This document shows positions 8,519 through 17,391 of a stretch of 64,000 nucleotides of DNA, piece after piece; position 1 is the first letter of the stretch; each line of letters opens with the position of its first letter. This stretch comes from Asticcacaulis machinosus. Lineage in GTDB: Bacteria; Pseudomonadota; Alphaproteobacteria; Caulobacterales; Caulobacteraceae. The translations under genes and the position numbers were made by a program. The notes below the pieces were generated by a model, which had not been told where the DNA came from, searched no databases, and saw only the letters and a list, made by a program, of their open reading frames with translations. Where the stretch lies: contig NZ_JAQQKV010000001.1 of NCBI RefSeq assembly GCF_028550435.1, forward strand, positions 248,001-312,000. Reading direction: 5' to 3'.

Positions 8519-9480
8519 CCGAACCAAATTCCTCCCATCGTGCCGGTTTTGTGGCCATTATCGGCGCACCCAATGCCGGCAAATCAACCCTGGTCAATCA
8601 ACTGGTCGGTTCAAAAGTATCGATCGTCACCCAAAAGGTTCAGACGACGCGCTTTCCGGTGCGCGGCATTGCCATGCACGGCGATGCTCAGATCGTGCTG
8701 GTGGACACGCCAGGTATCTTCAAGCCGCGTCGCAGGTTGGATCGCGCTATGGTTAAATCGGCCTGGGGCGGGGCTGAAGACGCCGATCATGTGGTGCTGC
8801 TGATTGATGCACCGGCCCAGATCGCGGTTGAGCATCCGTCCGCCGATACGCCCAAAGCTACGGCCGCTGATCACCGCGCCGTCGAAGATGTGGCGGCGAT
8901 TATCGAGGGTCTTAAACAATCGAACACCCGTGCCACTTTGGTGGTCAATAAGATCGATATGCTTAAGCGCGATAACCTGCTGGCGCTGGTCGACACCCTT
9001 TATAAGGCTGACATTTTCGATGAGGTCTTTATGATTTCTGCCGAAAAAGGCCTTGGCGTTGCAGACCTGAAAGAGTCTCTGGCGAATAAGATGCCGCTAG
9101 GGCACTGGCTATACCCTGAAGACCAAGCCGCCGATGCCCCGGCACGTATTTTGGCCGCTGAAATCACCCGCGAAAAACTGTTTCTGCGCGTTCACGAAGA
9201 ACTGCCTTATTCCGCGGCGGTATCGACGACTGAGTTCAAGGATTTGCCTGATGGTTCGGCGCGGATAGAGCAGGTCATTTTTGTGGAGCGCGATGGTCAG
9301 CGGGCCATTGTGTTGGGTAAAAATGGCCAGACCCTGAAGTGGATCGGCCAAAAGTCACGCGAGGAGTTATCGAAACTGCTCGATCGTCCGGTGCACCTGT
9401 TCCTGCACGTTAAGGTGAATGAGCGCTGGACCGACGACCGTGCGCTTTATACACAGTTCGGCCTGGAGTTTGAGGCTTAA
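8515..9480 (+). CDS. era: GTPase Era, 30S subunit assembly factor
   Basis: Binds 16S rRNA near its 3' end and checks small-subunit assembly. G1 is GAPNAGKST (17-25), G3 DTPG (64-67), G4 NKID near 146, and the C-terminal KH domain carries the VLGKNGQTLKWIGQKSRE region. GTG is the start, overlapping the rnc stop. Between G3 and G4 there is a somewhat longer loop, AVEHPSADTPKATAADHRA, than in enteric Era; I read it as lineage variation. recO follows after 4 bases. Confidence 0.96.
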   Translation: MTEPNSSHRAGFVAIIGAPNAGKSTLVNQLVGSKVSIVTQKVQTTRFPVRGIAMHGDAQIVLVDTPGIFKPRRRLDRAMVKSAWGGAEDADHVVLLIDAPAQIAVEHPSADTPKATAADHRAVEDVAAIIEGLKQSNTRATLVVNKIDMLKRDNLLALVDTLYKADIFDEVFMISAEKGLGVADLKESLANKMPLGHWLYPEDQAADAPARILAAEITREKLFLRVHEELPYSAAVSTTEFKDLPDGSARIEQVIFVERDGQRAIVLGKNGQTLKWIGQKSREELSKLLDRPVHLFLHVKVNERWTDDRALYTQFGLEFEA

Positions 9481-9484
9481 GCCC

Positions 9485-10216
9485 GTGCAGTTTGTCGATG
9501 AGGCCTATGTCTTAAGCGCCCGCAGTCATGGTGAGACCGGCGCCATTGTCCACGTGCTGACCCATGAACATGGCCATATCGCCGCCCATATTGCGGGGGG
9601 GGCGTCGCGCCGTATCAAGCCTTACCTTCAGGCTGGTGCGCATGTTGAGTTCAGTTACCGGACGCGCTCACACGATCAGTTGGGAAGTGCTACCCTTGAG
9701 CCTTTGGGCGAGGGGGCGTCAGCCTTTCTGGATGATCCTTTGGCCCTGACCGGCCTTCAGGCGGCCTGCATGATGACACAGTATTGCCTGCCGGAACGTG
9801 AGCCTCACGCGGGGGCCTACCATGCCTTGTCGGCGCTGATGATGATTCTGCCGCATCCTGAGATATGGCCGGCCGTTTATGTGCGATTCGAGGCCGGTCT
9901 GTTGGAAGAACTAGGTTTCGGGCTTGATCTGTCAGCCTGCGCCGTCACCCATGAACGCGATGATCTTATCTATGTCAGCCCGCGATCAGGACGGGCTGTA
10001 AGCCGAAGTGCCGGTGAAGCTTACAAGGATAAGCTCCTGAAACTGCCCATGTTCATGCTGTCATCTCAAGGCGGTGTTCAAGCTGGCGATATAGGCCTTG
10101 GCCTTGAACTTACCGGGCACTTTCTGGAGCGGAACGTGTTTCATCCGCTCAATAAACCCTTGCCGGAGGTTCGTGTGCGCCTTATGCAAACCCTGAGTGA
10201 TGCAGGCTATATGTGA
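9485..10216 (+). CDS. recO: DNA repair protein RecO
   Basis: RecO loads RecA onto SSB-coated single-stranded DNA in gap repair. I chose the GTG 4 bases after the era stop (MQFVDEAYVLSARSHGETGA), giving 243 residues; longer in-frame extensions into era are shadows. The N-terminal OB fold runs to about residue 85, followed by the helical domain with the QAACMMTQYCLPERE stretch and the GFGLDLSACAVTH loop where many RecO proteins carry cysteines. A GAGG lies about 10 bases upstream. It closes the acpS-lepB-rnc-era run. Confidence 0.92.
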   Translation: MQFVDEAYVLSARSHGETGAIVHVLTHEHGHIAAHIAGGASRRIKPYLQAGAHVEFSYRTRSHDQLGSATLEPLGEGASAFLDDPLALTGLQAACMMTQYCLPEREPHAGAYHALSALMMILPHPEIWPAVYVRFEAGLLEELGFGLDLSACAVTHERDDLIYVSPRSGRAVSRSAGEAYKDKLLKLPMFMLSSQGGVQAGDIGLGLELTGHFLERNVFHPLNKPLPEVRVRLMQTLSDAGYM

Positions 10217-10230
10217 GCGTCCATGGGGCT

Positions 10231-10276
10231 GTGAGGTTGGTTGCTTTATGAAATCCACCCTTTGGTAACCACTCAC
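10231..10276 (+). other. bulged hairpin between recO and the acidic protein gene
   Basis: GTGAG-GT-TGGTT pairs with AACCA-CTCAC (10 bp with a two-base bulge) around a 24-base loop, starting 15 bases after the recO stop. No T-tract follows. It may protect or end the operon mRNA, but evidence is limited to the pairing. Confidence 0.35.
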
Positions 10277-10325
10277 ATGTCATAGTTATGTTAATTATAA
10301 TCTGGCGGCGGATTTCTAAATCTTG

Positions 10326-10787
10326 ATGACTTATAGCGAACAGCAACTGCGTGAGGCCAATGTCAATCCGGCGACCGGATTGGCTACGGACTACCTCAAC
10401 CTGTTCAACGAAGCCATTATGCTGTTTGAAATGGGCATGGACATGCCTGACATGGCTGAGGAACTGATGGACTGGCAGCGCCGGGACTATGTCAGTCATT
10501 TTGAGAAATCAGGGTTTGAGCAAAAGGACGTGGTGGTCGGAGCCTATCAAACAGCACCGGTTGAAGTCCGTGCCGCCTTTGATGACTGCTGTGACAAGGC
10601 ACTGGATACGTTTGAGTCGTCTATCCAGATATTGCTGTCATCGCTGGAAACGCCTGTAGCCCATGAAGAGCTCGAAACCCGTTTGGCAGAGATGAAGGAA
10701 CTGGTCACGGAGATGGATTCGCATATCCATGGCCGGGTCAAGCCTTCTGAAACCGACGCCCAGAGTGCGGTTGACGCACTGTTTTAG
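10326..10787 (+). CDS. conserved acidic alpha-helical protein, unknown function
   Basis: 153 residues starting at ATG 10326 (a TTG one codon earlier is possible). The N-terminus MTYSEQQLREANVNP is followed by ATGLATDYLNLFNEAIMLFEM, a pattern I recall in hypothetical proteins beside parC in related Caulobacterales, though I cannot name a domain. Predicted mostly helical and acidic, with no signal peptide or membrane segment; a central pair of cysteines (CC in FDDCCDKA) and a C-terminal amphipathic helix rich in Glu. It lies between recO and parC, each about 70-110 bp away. A role in DNA or division control is only a neighbourhood guess. Confidence 0.7.
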   Translation: MTYSEQQLREANVNPATGLATDYLNLFNEAIMLFEMGMDMPDMAEELMDWQRRDYVSHFEKSGFEQKDVVVGAYQTAPVEVRAAFDDCCDKALDTFESSIQILLSSLETPVAHEELETRLAEMKELVTEMDSHIHGRVKPSETDAQSAVDALF

Positions 10788-10856
10788 ACCTACAATCCCC
10801 ATAATTTAACGGGATGCCTTTGCTAATGCAGGGGATGCGCTTTAATCTGCATTCCC

Positions 10857-13076
10857 ATGAGTGATGTAGTGATTCCCGAAGACGCCGGTGGGCGGATACT
10901 GAACGAAGACCTGGGCGAAGCCCTGTCGCGCCGTTATCTGGCCTATGCCTTGTCCACGATTATGCACCGGGCCTTGCCTGATGTGCGTGATGGCTTAAAG
11001 CCTGTGCATCGGCGTGTGCTCTATGCCATGCACAACATGCGATTGAACCCGCAATCGGCAGCGCGTAAGTGCGCCAAGGTGGTCGGTGAGGTTATGGGTA
11101 ACTTCCACCCGCATGGCGATCAGTCGATCTATGACGCGCTGGTGCGGATGGCGCAGTGGTTTGCGCAGCGCTATCCCATGGTCGATGGTCAGGGGAACTT
11201 TGGCAACATCGACGGCGATTCTGCGGCCGCCATGCGCTATACTGAATGTAAAATGACGGCGGCCGCCATGCTGTTGCTGGACGGTATTGATGAAAATGCC
11301 GTTGATTTTCGTCCGACCTATGACAATCAGGACGAAGAACCGGTTATCTTGCCGGCAGGATTCCCGAACCTTCTGGCCAATGGTGCGACCGGAATCGCGG
11401 TCGGTATGGCAACCTCGATCCCGCCGCACAATGTGTCAGAACTGATCGATGCCTGTAAGCTGCTGATCGAGAGCCCTCATGCAGACACAGCAGCTTTGAT
11501 GCAGTTCGTTCTGGGGCCGGATTTTCCGACCGGCGGTATTTGCGTTGAACGCCCTGAGACTATACGTGAGGCCTATGAAACCGGGCGCGGATCATTGCGG
11601 ACTCGGGCGCGTTATGAAGTTGAGGATCTGGGGCGCGGAAACTGGCGCATCAAAATTACCGAAATTCCTTATCAGGTGCAAAAGTCGCGCCTGATTGAAC
11701 AACTGGCTGATCTGATCGAAGCCAAGAAGGCGCCGCTTTTGGGCGATGTTCGTGATGAGTCGGACGAAGAAATCCGTCTGATTCTTGAGCCTAAAACGCG
11801 CAATATCGAACCTGAAGTTCTGATGGAGAGCCTGTTTCGGGTATCCGATCTGGAAACGCGGTTTGCCATTAATATCAATGTGTTGGATGCTTCCGGCGCG
11901 CCGCGCGTGATGGGGCTTAAGCCATGTTTGGTGGCTTTCCTTGATCACCGGCGTGTAGTGCTGGTGCGTCAGTCGAACTGGCGTCTGGAACGCATCGAAA
12001 AGCGCCTGCACGTCCTTGATGGTTTGATGATCGCGTTCCTCAATCTGGATGAGGTCATTCGCATTATCCGCGAGGATGAAAAGCCGCGTGATACATTGAT
12101 GGCGCGCTTTGCGCTTAGCGAGGCTCAGGTCGATTACATTCTTGATACGCGTTTGCGTCAGTTGGCGCGGCTTGAGGAAATGGCGATCCAGAATGAACAC
12201 GATAAGCTCGCCAAAGAACGCGACGGTCTGCTGGCCTTGCTGGGCTCCGAAAAGAAGCAGTGGAAGCGGATTGATGAGCAGTTAAGCGAAGTCCGTAAGC
12301 AGCTTTTATCGCCGCGCCGCACGACATTTGCCGAAGCGCCTCAAGGAATCGAAGTGGCGGCGATTGAATCCTATCTGCCGAAAGAGCCAATTACCGTCAT
12401 CCTGTCAGAGCGCGGCTGGATCCGTGCGGCTAAGGGCCGTGTCGAAGATCCAAGTGAACTGAAGTTCAAAGAGGGGGATCAGCACGCGTTCCTTATCCCT
12501 GCGTTTACGACCGACAAGTTATTGATCATGACGTCGGATGGTCGCTTCCTGACGCTGGGCTGTGACAAGCTGCCGTCGGCGCGTGGACATGGTGAGCCAC
12601 TGCGGTTGATGCTCGATATTGAAGAGTCGGCCAAGATAATGACAATTTTCGCTCACGTGCCTGGCCAGAAACGGCTTATGGTATCGAAGAACGGCTATGG
12701 CTTTATCATGAACGAAGAAGATGCACTGGCCAATAAAAAAGCCGGTAAACAGGTGTTGAACGTTGATGGCACCGAAGCCTTCGCGACCCTGCCTGTAACC
12801 GGCGATCAGATAATGATCCTGGGTGAGAACAATAAGCTTCTGATCTATCCGGTGGCTGAACTGCCGGAAATGGCACGCGGTAAGGGCGTCAAGCTTCAGG
12901 GTTACAAGGATGGCGGGGTCCGAGACATTACCACTTTTGATTCCACACAGCCCGTAATTTGGTATGATGGCTCCGGTAAAGCCCGTGATTTCAAGGACTT
13001 TAAGGACTATGCCGGGCGGCGGGCATCGGTTGGGCGTATTGCCCCGCGGGGCCTGAGAAAGCTACGCCCTAACTGA
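10857..13076 (+). CDS. parC: DNA topoisomerase IV subunit A
   Basis: Decatenates sister chromosomes with ParE. The catalytic tyrosine is Y128 in AAMRYTE, and the QRDR helix HPHGDQSIYDALV (84-96) is intact. A coiled-coil near 430-500 (NEHDKLAKERDGLLALL) and a short beta-pinwheel C-terminal domain follow. The 739-residue length and the DGQGNFGNIDGD motif (110-121) indicate ParC rather than GyrA of alphaproteobacteria. The residue equivalent to E. coli ParC Ser80 is Gln89, natural in this group. No clear ribosome binding site precedes the ATG. Confidence 0.94.
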   Translation: MSDVVIPEDAGGRILNEDLGEALSRRYLAYALSTIMHRALPDVRDGLKPVHRRVLYAMHNMRLNPQSAARKCAKVVGEVMGNFHPHGDQSIYDALVRMAQWFAQRYPMVDGQGNFGNIDGDSAAAMRYTECKMTAAAMLLLDGIDENAVDFRPTYDNQDEEPVILPAGFPNLLANGATGIAVGMATSIPPHNVSELIDACKLLIESPHADTAALMQFVLGPDFPTGGICVERPETIREAYETGRGSLRTRARYEVEDLGRGNWRIKITEIPYQVQKSRLIEQLADLIEAKKAPLLGDVRDESDEEIRLILEPKTRNIEPEVLMESLFRVSDLETRFAININVLDASGAPRVMGLKPCLVAFLDHRRVVLVRQSNWRLERIEKRLHVLDGLMIAFLNLDEVIRIIREDEKPRDTLMARFALSEAQVDYILDTRLRQLARLEEMAIQNEHDKLAKERDGLLALLGSEKKQWKRIDEQLSEVRKQLLSPRRTTFAEAPQGIEVAAIESYLPKEPITVILSERGWIRAAKGRVEDPSELKFKEGDQHAFLIPAFTTDKLLIMTSDGRFLTLGCDKLPSARGHGEPLRLMLDIEESAKIMTIFAHVPGQKRLMVSKNGYGFIMNEEDALANKKAGKQVLNVDGTEAFATLPVTGDQIMILGENNKLLIYPVAELPEMARGKGVKLQGYKDGGVRDITTFDSTQPVIWYDGSGKARDFKDFKDYAGRRASVGRIAPRGLRKLRPN

Positions 13077-13187
13077 CAGTGTGGCTTAAATCCCTCTAAG
13101 ACTTGCCGCATTACACGGTAAGGCAATTGTATATTGATGGCGCAGATTTTATATGTTGCAATGCACCATCAGTATGGGGATGCCGCC

Positions 13188-13829
13188 GTGAGCGAGTTTG
13201 CCGGTTTTAAAGATACGTCCGTTAAGGTTAGCGATATGCTGAGCCAAACCATCACGATGATTGATGGTAAGTCAGTGACTTTACGTGAACTTATCAGCCG
13301 TATCGGTGAGCAGGGATTCCTGTTGCTGTGTGCGCTTCTGACTCTGCCGTTTTTGCTGCCCGTATCTATTCCGGGTGTCAGTACAGTGTTTGGTGTCGCC
13401 ATTCTTTTGATCAGCCTGGCGATCACGCTCAACCGCTTGCCTTGGCTGCCCAGTAAAATTCTTGATCGTGAACTGGAAACCCTGAAACTGGTTCCGGTAT
13501 TGGAAAAAGGCGTAAAGATCGTTTCTAAAATCGACCGCTTCGTTCAACCGCGTCTTTTGGTGTTTTCAACGGGCGCCATTATGAATCGGATCAATGGCCT
13601 TGTGCTGATGTTTTCGGCCTTGCTTCTGATGTTGCCCTTAGGCTTCATCCCATTTTCAAATACCTTACCAGGTGTGGCAATCCTGCTGATGTCGATTGGC
13701 ATGGTTCAGCGCGATGGCGTGTTGGTTGTTGTCGGCTATGGCTTTGTTCTGGCGACTCTAACCTATTTCAGCATTCTCGCCTACGCCGCCTATAGTGCCG
13801 GTCAGGGTTTTTCATCCCTGTTGGGATAA
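13188..13829 (+). CDS. ExoD-like inner-membrane protein
   Basis: ExoD-family protein (exopolysaccharide synthesis ExoD domain), named for a rhizobial gene needed for exopolysaccharide and alkali tolerance; biochemical role unknown. The conserved LRELISRIGEQGFLLLCALL helix and the PFLLPVSIPGVSTVFG segment with prolines are typical, followed by three or four more membrane helices. I chose GTG 13188 because GGGGA lies 7 bases upstream, giving 213 residues; in-frame ATGs exist at 13137 and 13161. It stands between parC and an MFS gene, so context adds nothing on function. Confidence 0.75.
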   Translation: MSEFAGFKDTSVKVSDMLSQTITMIDGKSVTLRELISRIGEQGFLLLCALLTLPFLLPVSIPGVSTVFGVAILLISLAITLNRLPWLPSKILDRELETLKLVPVLEKGVKIVSKIDRFVQPRLLVFSTGAIMNRINGLVLMFSALLLMLPLGFIPFSNTLPGVAILLMSIGMVQRDGVLVVVGYGFVLATLTYFSILAYAAYSAGQGFSSLLG

Positions 13830-13871
13830 CAGGATATTGCCTAAGCCTGAAGATTTGCCTATGGCGAAGTC

Positions 13872-15086
13872 ATGGCAATCCCATTCCTAAGTTTGCAGCC
13901 AGATCGTATTCATCGCTTTACTGTGGTGTCAGGTGTTGGCTTGTGCCAACTCATAGCATTTGGGACGTCATTATATCTTTTGACAGTTCTGGCAGTACCG
14001 ATTGTCAGAGACACTGGCTGGTCACTGGGGTGGGTGGTTGGGGGGTATTCGATCGGAGTCCTGGTATCTGCTGCAATTGCTCCACTGGCTGGGCGGTATA
14101 TCGGCGCAGGCTATGGGCACTATGTACTGGCTGCAAGTTCATTGTTGTTTGCAAGTGGATTGGCGACGGTTTCTTTGTCGGAGCATTTGATCATTTACGT
14201 AGCCGCGTGGGCCGTGATGGGGCTCGGCATGGGGGCTGGGCTATACGACTCAGCCTTTGGAGCCGTAGGGCGAATTTTCGGTCAATCTGCTAGGTCGCTC
14301 ATCATTCAGATTGCACTGTGGGGCGGCTTTGCGTCGACTGTATTCTGGCCACTCAGTGAATATTTGCAGGTTAATTTCGGCTGGAGAGTAGCCTGTCAGG
14401 TGTTTGCAGCCCTGCATCTTATCGTATGTTTACCAATATATCTGTGGCTGCTGCCTCGGCCCAAGGATGCGACGGCGCCAAATGATGTAAGCGCGTTGGC
14501 GAAAATAACCCCTGAGCCTAATGAGCGTGCGATCTACATAGCATTAGGCTTTGTTATCACCTGCGAAATGGCGATTGTCGCCATGATGTCGGTGCATATG
14601 CACACCATTTTGCAAAGCCGGGGATTGTCTTCGACGGCAGCCGTGGCCTTAAGTGCGCTGGTCGGGCCGTCGCAGGTGGTGTCGCGTCTGGTTGAACTCA
14701 CGATTGGCCGCAGATGGCCGCCTTACCTGTCTATGACCTTAGGTGTGTTAGGCGTCGCAGCGGCTTTAGGGCTAATCATATTCGGAACAGGCCTGAATAC
14801 GCCGGCGCTTATTATCTATGGCGCCGGTTTGGGCGTCGTGTCGATAACTACTGGCACCGTGCCTCTGGCGATTTTTGGGCCTGTACGTTATCCGCTGCTG
14901 ATGGGGCGTTTGCGCCGCATTAGTTTGGGAATGCAGGCGGTTACACCCGCTATTGGTGCGTGGATTTTAACCCACATTGGCATGAATATGTTGCTGAGCT
15001 TTATTGGTGGGTTGTCGCTGCTTTGTATGGTTGTGTGCGTTTATCTGGCACAACTATGCCGCCGTCATGTCGTGGCTATGATCTGA
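13872..15086 (+). CDS. major facilitator superfamily transporter
   Basis: 404 residues with about twelve membrane helices in two halves and a central charged loop near 195-220 (RPKDATAPNDVSALAKI). The style, including the first-half GGYSIGVLVSAAIAPLAGRYIG helix with a motif-A-like GRYIG end, fits MFS exporters of the monocarboxylate/arabinose-efflux type. The substrate is unknown. Codon use is more AT-rich than in adjacent core genes (for example TTATATCTTTTGACAG), which may hint at later acquisition. The end overlaps the convergent bpt gene by 11 bp. Confidence 0.82.
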   Translation: MAIPFLSLQPDRIHRFTVVSGVGLCQLIAFGTSLYLLTVLAVPIVRDTGWSLGWVVGGYSIGVLVSAAIAPLAGRYIGAGYGHYVLAASSLLFASGLATVSLSEHLIIYVAAWAVMGLGMGAGLYDSAFGAVGRIFGQSARSLIIQIALWGGFASTVFWPLSEYLQVNFGWRVACQVFAALHLIVCLPIYLWLLPRPKDATAPNDVSALAKITPEPNERAIYIALGFVITCEMAIVAMMSVHMHTILQSRGLSSTAAVALSALVGPSQVVSRLVELTIGRRWPPYLSMTLGVLGVAAALGLIIFGTGLNTPALIIYGAGLGVVSITTGTVPLAIFGPVRYPLLMGRLRRISLGMQAVTPAIGAWILTHIGMNMLLSFIGGLSLLCMVVCVYLAQLCRRHVVAMI

Positions 15087-15795
15087 TACGCTGCCAACCG
15101 CCGTCGCTCAGGCCTTCAAGCGGGCGGTAGCTGGATTTATAATCCATCTTAGGGCTACCCTTCACCCAGTAGCCTAAATAGACATAGGGGTAGCCGACCT
15201 TGAGGGCCTGACCGATATGGTCGAGGATGATAAACCGGCCGAGTGAGCGGCTCATCAGATCCGGATCATAAAAACTATAAACCAGCGACAAACCATCATT
15301 TAGCGCATCGACCAGAACACATCCAATCAGGCGGCCCTCAATGCGGTATTCGATAATGTGTGTGCGCACCAAGGTGTCTTCGATCATGGCCACCAGATCT
15401 GGCCAAGTCATATCCATCATGCCGCCGTCAGGGTGTCTCGATTTAAGGTAACGCTGCAACAACTCATATTGTTCCCGGCTGGCCTCAGCTTCAACGAACG
15501 ATTTGGTCACATCGGCATTACGCTTGGTTATGCGGCGGTCGGTTTTTGAAAAGATATACTCATTAACCGGGATGCGTACCGACTGACAGGCGTTGCAGTT
15601 ATGACAGGCCGGGCGGTAGGCAATGTTTTGTGATCGTCTGAAGCCAATTGCCGACAATTGATCATTAATGCTGATAGCTTCGAGAGGTGGCAGGTGTACA
15701 AACACCTTACGCTCTTCCAGATTCGGCAAATAGGGGCAGGGACCGGGTATGGTCAGGTAATATCTGAGTTTTCGACCCGGAAAATGTTCACTCAT
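15076..15795 (-). CDS. bpt: aspartate/glutamate leucyltransferase (N-end rule)
   Basis: Transfers leucine from Leu-tRNA to N-terminal Asp or Glu, marking proteins for ClpS/ClpAP degradation. The N-terminus has PGPCPYLP with the conserved Cys20, and a CHNCNACQSVRIPV block near 64-77; the fold is the GNAT-like arginyltransferase family. 239 residues is normal for bacterial Bpt. The short distance (66 bp) downstream of motB on the same strand allows cotranscription but there is no functional link. Alphaproteobacteria that carry Bpt usually also have Aat; aat is not in this window. Confidence 0.92.
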   Translation of the reverse strand: MSEHFPGRKLRYYLTIPGPCPYLPNLEERKVFVHLPPLEAISINDQLSAIGFRRSQNIAYRPACHNCNACQSVRIPVNEYIFSKTDRRITKRNADVTKSFVEAEASREQYELLQRYLKSRHPDGGMMDMTWPDLVAMIEDTLVRTHIIEYRIEGRLIGCVLVDALNDGLSLVYSFYDPDLMSRSLGRFIILDHIGQALKVGYPYVYLGYWVKGSPKMDYKSSYRPLEGLSDGGWQRIRS

Positions 15796-15859
15796 GACAC
15801 TCTACTGGTGTTCCCTGATACGACAGCCGTTAATGATCGTATGAGACCCCATATTCAGT

Positions 15860-16759
15860 CTAAAGTGAAGGGTTATCTGGTAAAACCGGAGCTTCTCGTA
15901 GTAAAATAATAGCGATACGGCGATTTCCGGCCAGGGTAGGATCGTCCGGATAAAGCGGCTCCTTAGCGGCCTTACCGGAAACCTGAGCGATTCGATCCTG
16001 ATCGACCCCGGCACCCTGAAGAATGGCACGTGACGCATCGGCACGTTGAGCCGACAATGCCCAGTCTTTTTCGGCTCCTCCCCCCATACTTGCAGATGTG
16101 TGGCCGGTAATTGATACTCGGTTAGGTAATTGATTGACGATCTTCGCAACCGCTCTCAGCAGGGTTCGCGCGCGCTCATTCGGGCGGACAGAACCGGCAT
16201 CAAACATTGATCGGCCTTCCTGATCAATCAGTTGAACCCGCAAACCTTCGGGTGTCTGGTCAATCAGGATATTTTTCGACAGTTCCGCCAATTCCGGCAT
16301 ATCCTGGAGGGCCTGACGCAAGGATTCGGCCGCGCTGCGGAATGACTCTTCTTCGCGTTTCTGAAGTTCTTCGCGCAGATCATCTTCGCTCGATTTCGAC
16401 AAATCACCAGACGTTGTGGATTGTCCGTCACGATCCTGAACGTTCGGCGCTTCAGGGGCCATTTGTTCAATGAAGGCCATAGCGCCTGCGCTCTGGACGC
16501 CTTCGTCACCTATGGCGGTGCCAGCCAAAATGCCGCCGGCGCCGTTTGAGGATGACGATACGCTGGCGGGAGCAAAATAATCAGCCACGCCGCGCTTTTG
16601 CTCAGGGCTTGTCGTGTTGATCAGCCACATCAACAGAAAAAACGCCATCATGGCGGTCACAAAGTCAGCATAGGCGACTTTCCAGGCGCCGCCGTGGTGC
16701 CCGCCGCCGACGACCTTTTTGACCTTTTTGATGACGACGGGGGCGTCGCGGTTAGCCAT
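15860..16759 (-). CDS. motB: flagellar motor stator protein MotB
   Basis: Stator subunit anchoring the MotA/MotB proton channel to peptidoglycan. The single membrane helix (about 29-48) carries D32 in AYADFVTAMMAF, the proton-carrying aspartate. A periplasmic linker with an acidic helix (about 115-150) leads to the OmpA-like peptidoglycan-binding domain (about 170-290) with the ITGHTSASMGGG and SAQRADASRAIL motifs. motA is not adjacent, so the stator pair is split. Presence indicates a flagellated cell. Confidence 0.94.
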   Translation of the reverse strand: MANRDAPVVIKKVKKVVGGGHHGGAWKVAYADFVTAMMAFFLLMWLINTTSPEQKRGVADYFAPASVSSSSNGAGGILAGTAIGDEGVQSAGAMAFIEQMAPEAPNVQDRDGQSTTSGDLSKSSEDDLREELQKREEESFRSAAESLRQALQDMPELAELSKNILIDQTPEGLRVQLIDQEGRSMFDAGSVRPNERARTLLRAVAKIVNQLPNRVSITGHTSASMGGGAEKDWALSAQRADASRAILQGAGVDQDRIAQVSGKAAKEPLYPDDPTLAGNRRIAIILLREAPVLPDNPSL

Positions 16760-16909
16760 GCGCTATCTTTCGGGCACTGAAACTCTGATTTTGTTTAGCG
16801 TGTTTATAGTTAACAGGGGGTTGAGGGAGCTTGTTTTTACGCTTTGGTTTGACGTGGGCCAAGGTCTCAGTCCATAGAGTTTATCTTGTTATGATCGTCG
16901 GAGACTGCC

Positions 16910-17383
16910 GTGACTCAAAAACCGCCGCTGCGCCATGTTCTGGGGGCATTCGCGACGGGTGTGTGCGTTATCACAACCTGTCATGGCGATGAGGTGATCG
17001 GGCTTACGGCCAACTCATTTACCTCGGTATCTCTGGATCCGCCCCTGGTGCTATGGTGCCTCGATAAGCGCTGTGAGCGTTATGATATTTTCGCAGGTGC
17101 TACGACTTTCGATATAAATATCCTCAGTAGTGATCAGCGAGACTTCTCAGATCGGTTTGCGCGCGGTGACGCGGCTATCGGGAACCATGAAGGCCTGTTG
17201 ACGCTGGATCATCCCTTACGTTTGAAAAAAGTCATTGGTTGGCTATCGTGCACGACCTACGATACCCGCGCAGTGGGTGACCATCTAGTAATCACGGGTC
17301 AGGTAGAGGCTTACGATTATGGTGCAGGTGAGGGGTTGACGTTTTTCCGTGGCCGTTACGGTCAAACCCACATGTTCGGTTAA
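16910..17383 (+). CDS. flavin reductase family protein
   Basis: 157 residues, GTG start with GGAGA 6 bases upstream. The pattern RHVLGAFATGVCVIT, TANSFTSVSLDPPLVLWCL and the later EGLTFFRGRYG end identify a flavin-reductase-like split-barrel domain, which reduces FMN/FAD or serves as reductase of a two-component monooxygenase. A partner oxygenase is not adjacent; instead a dehydrogenase follows after 8 bases, implying an operon. Substrate and role are open. Confidence 0.85.
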   Translation: MTQKPPLRHVLGAFATGVCVITTCHGDEVIGLTANSFTSVSLDPPLVLWCLDKRCERYDIFAGATTFDINILSSDQRDFSDRFARGDAAIGNHEGLLTLDHPLRLKKVIGWLSCTTYDTRAVGDHLVITGQVEAYDYGAGEGLTFFRGRYGQTHMFG

Positions 17384-17391
17384 GGTGGCTC

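Noticed and set aside
11592-12200. Reverse-strand frame of 202 codons opposite parC
   Set aside because: Shadow of the parC frame; no independent signal.
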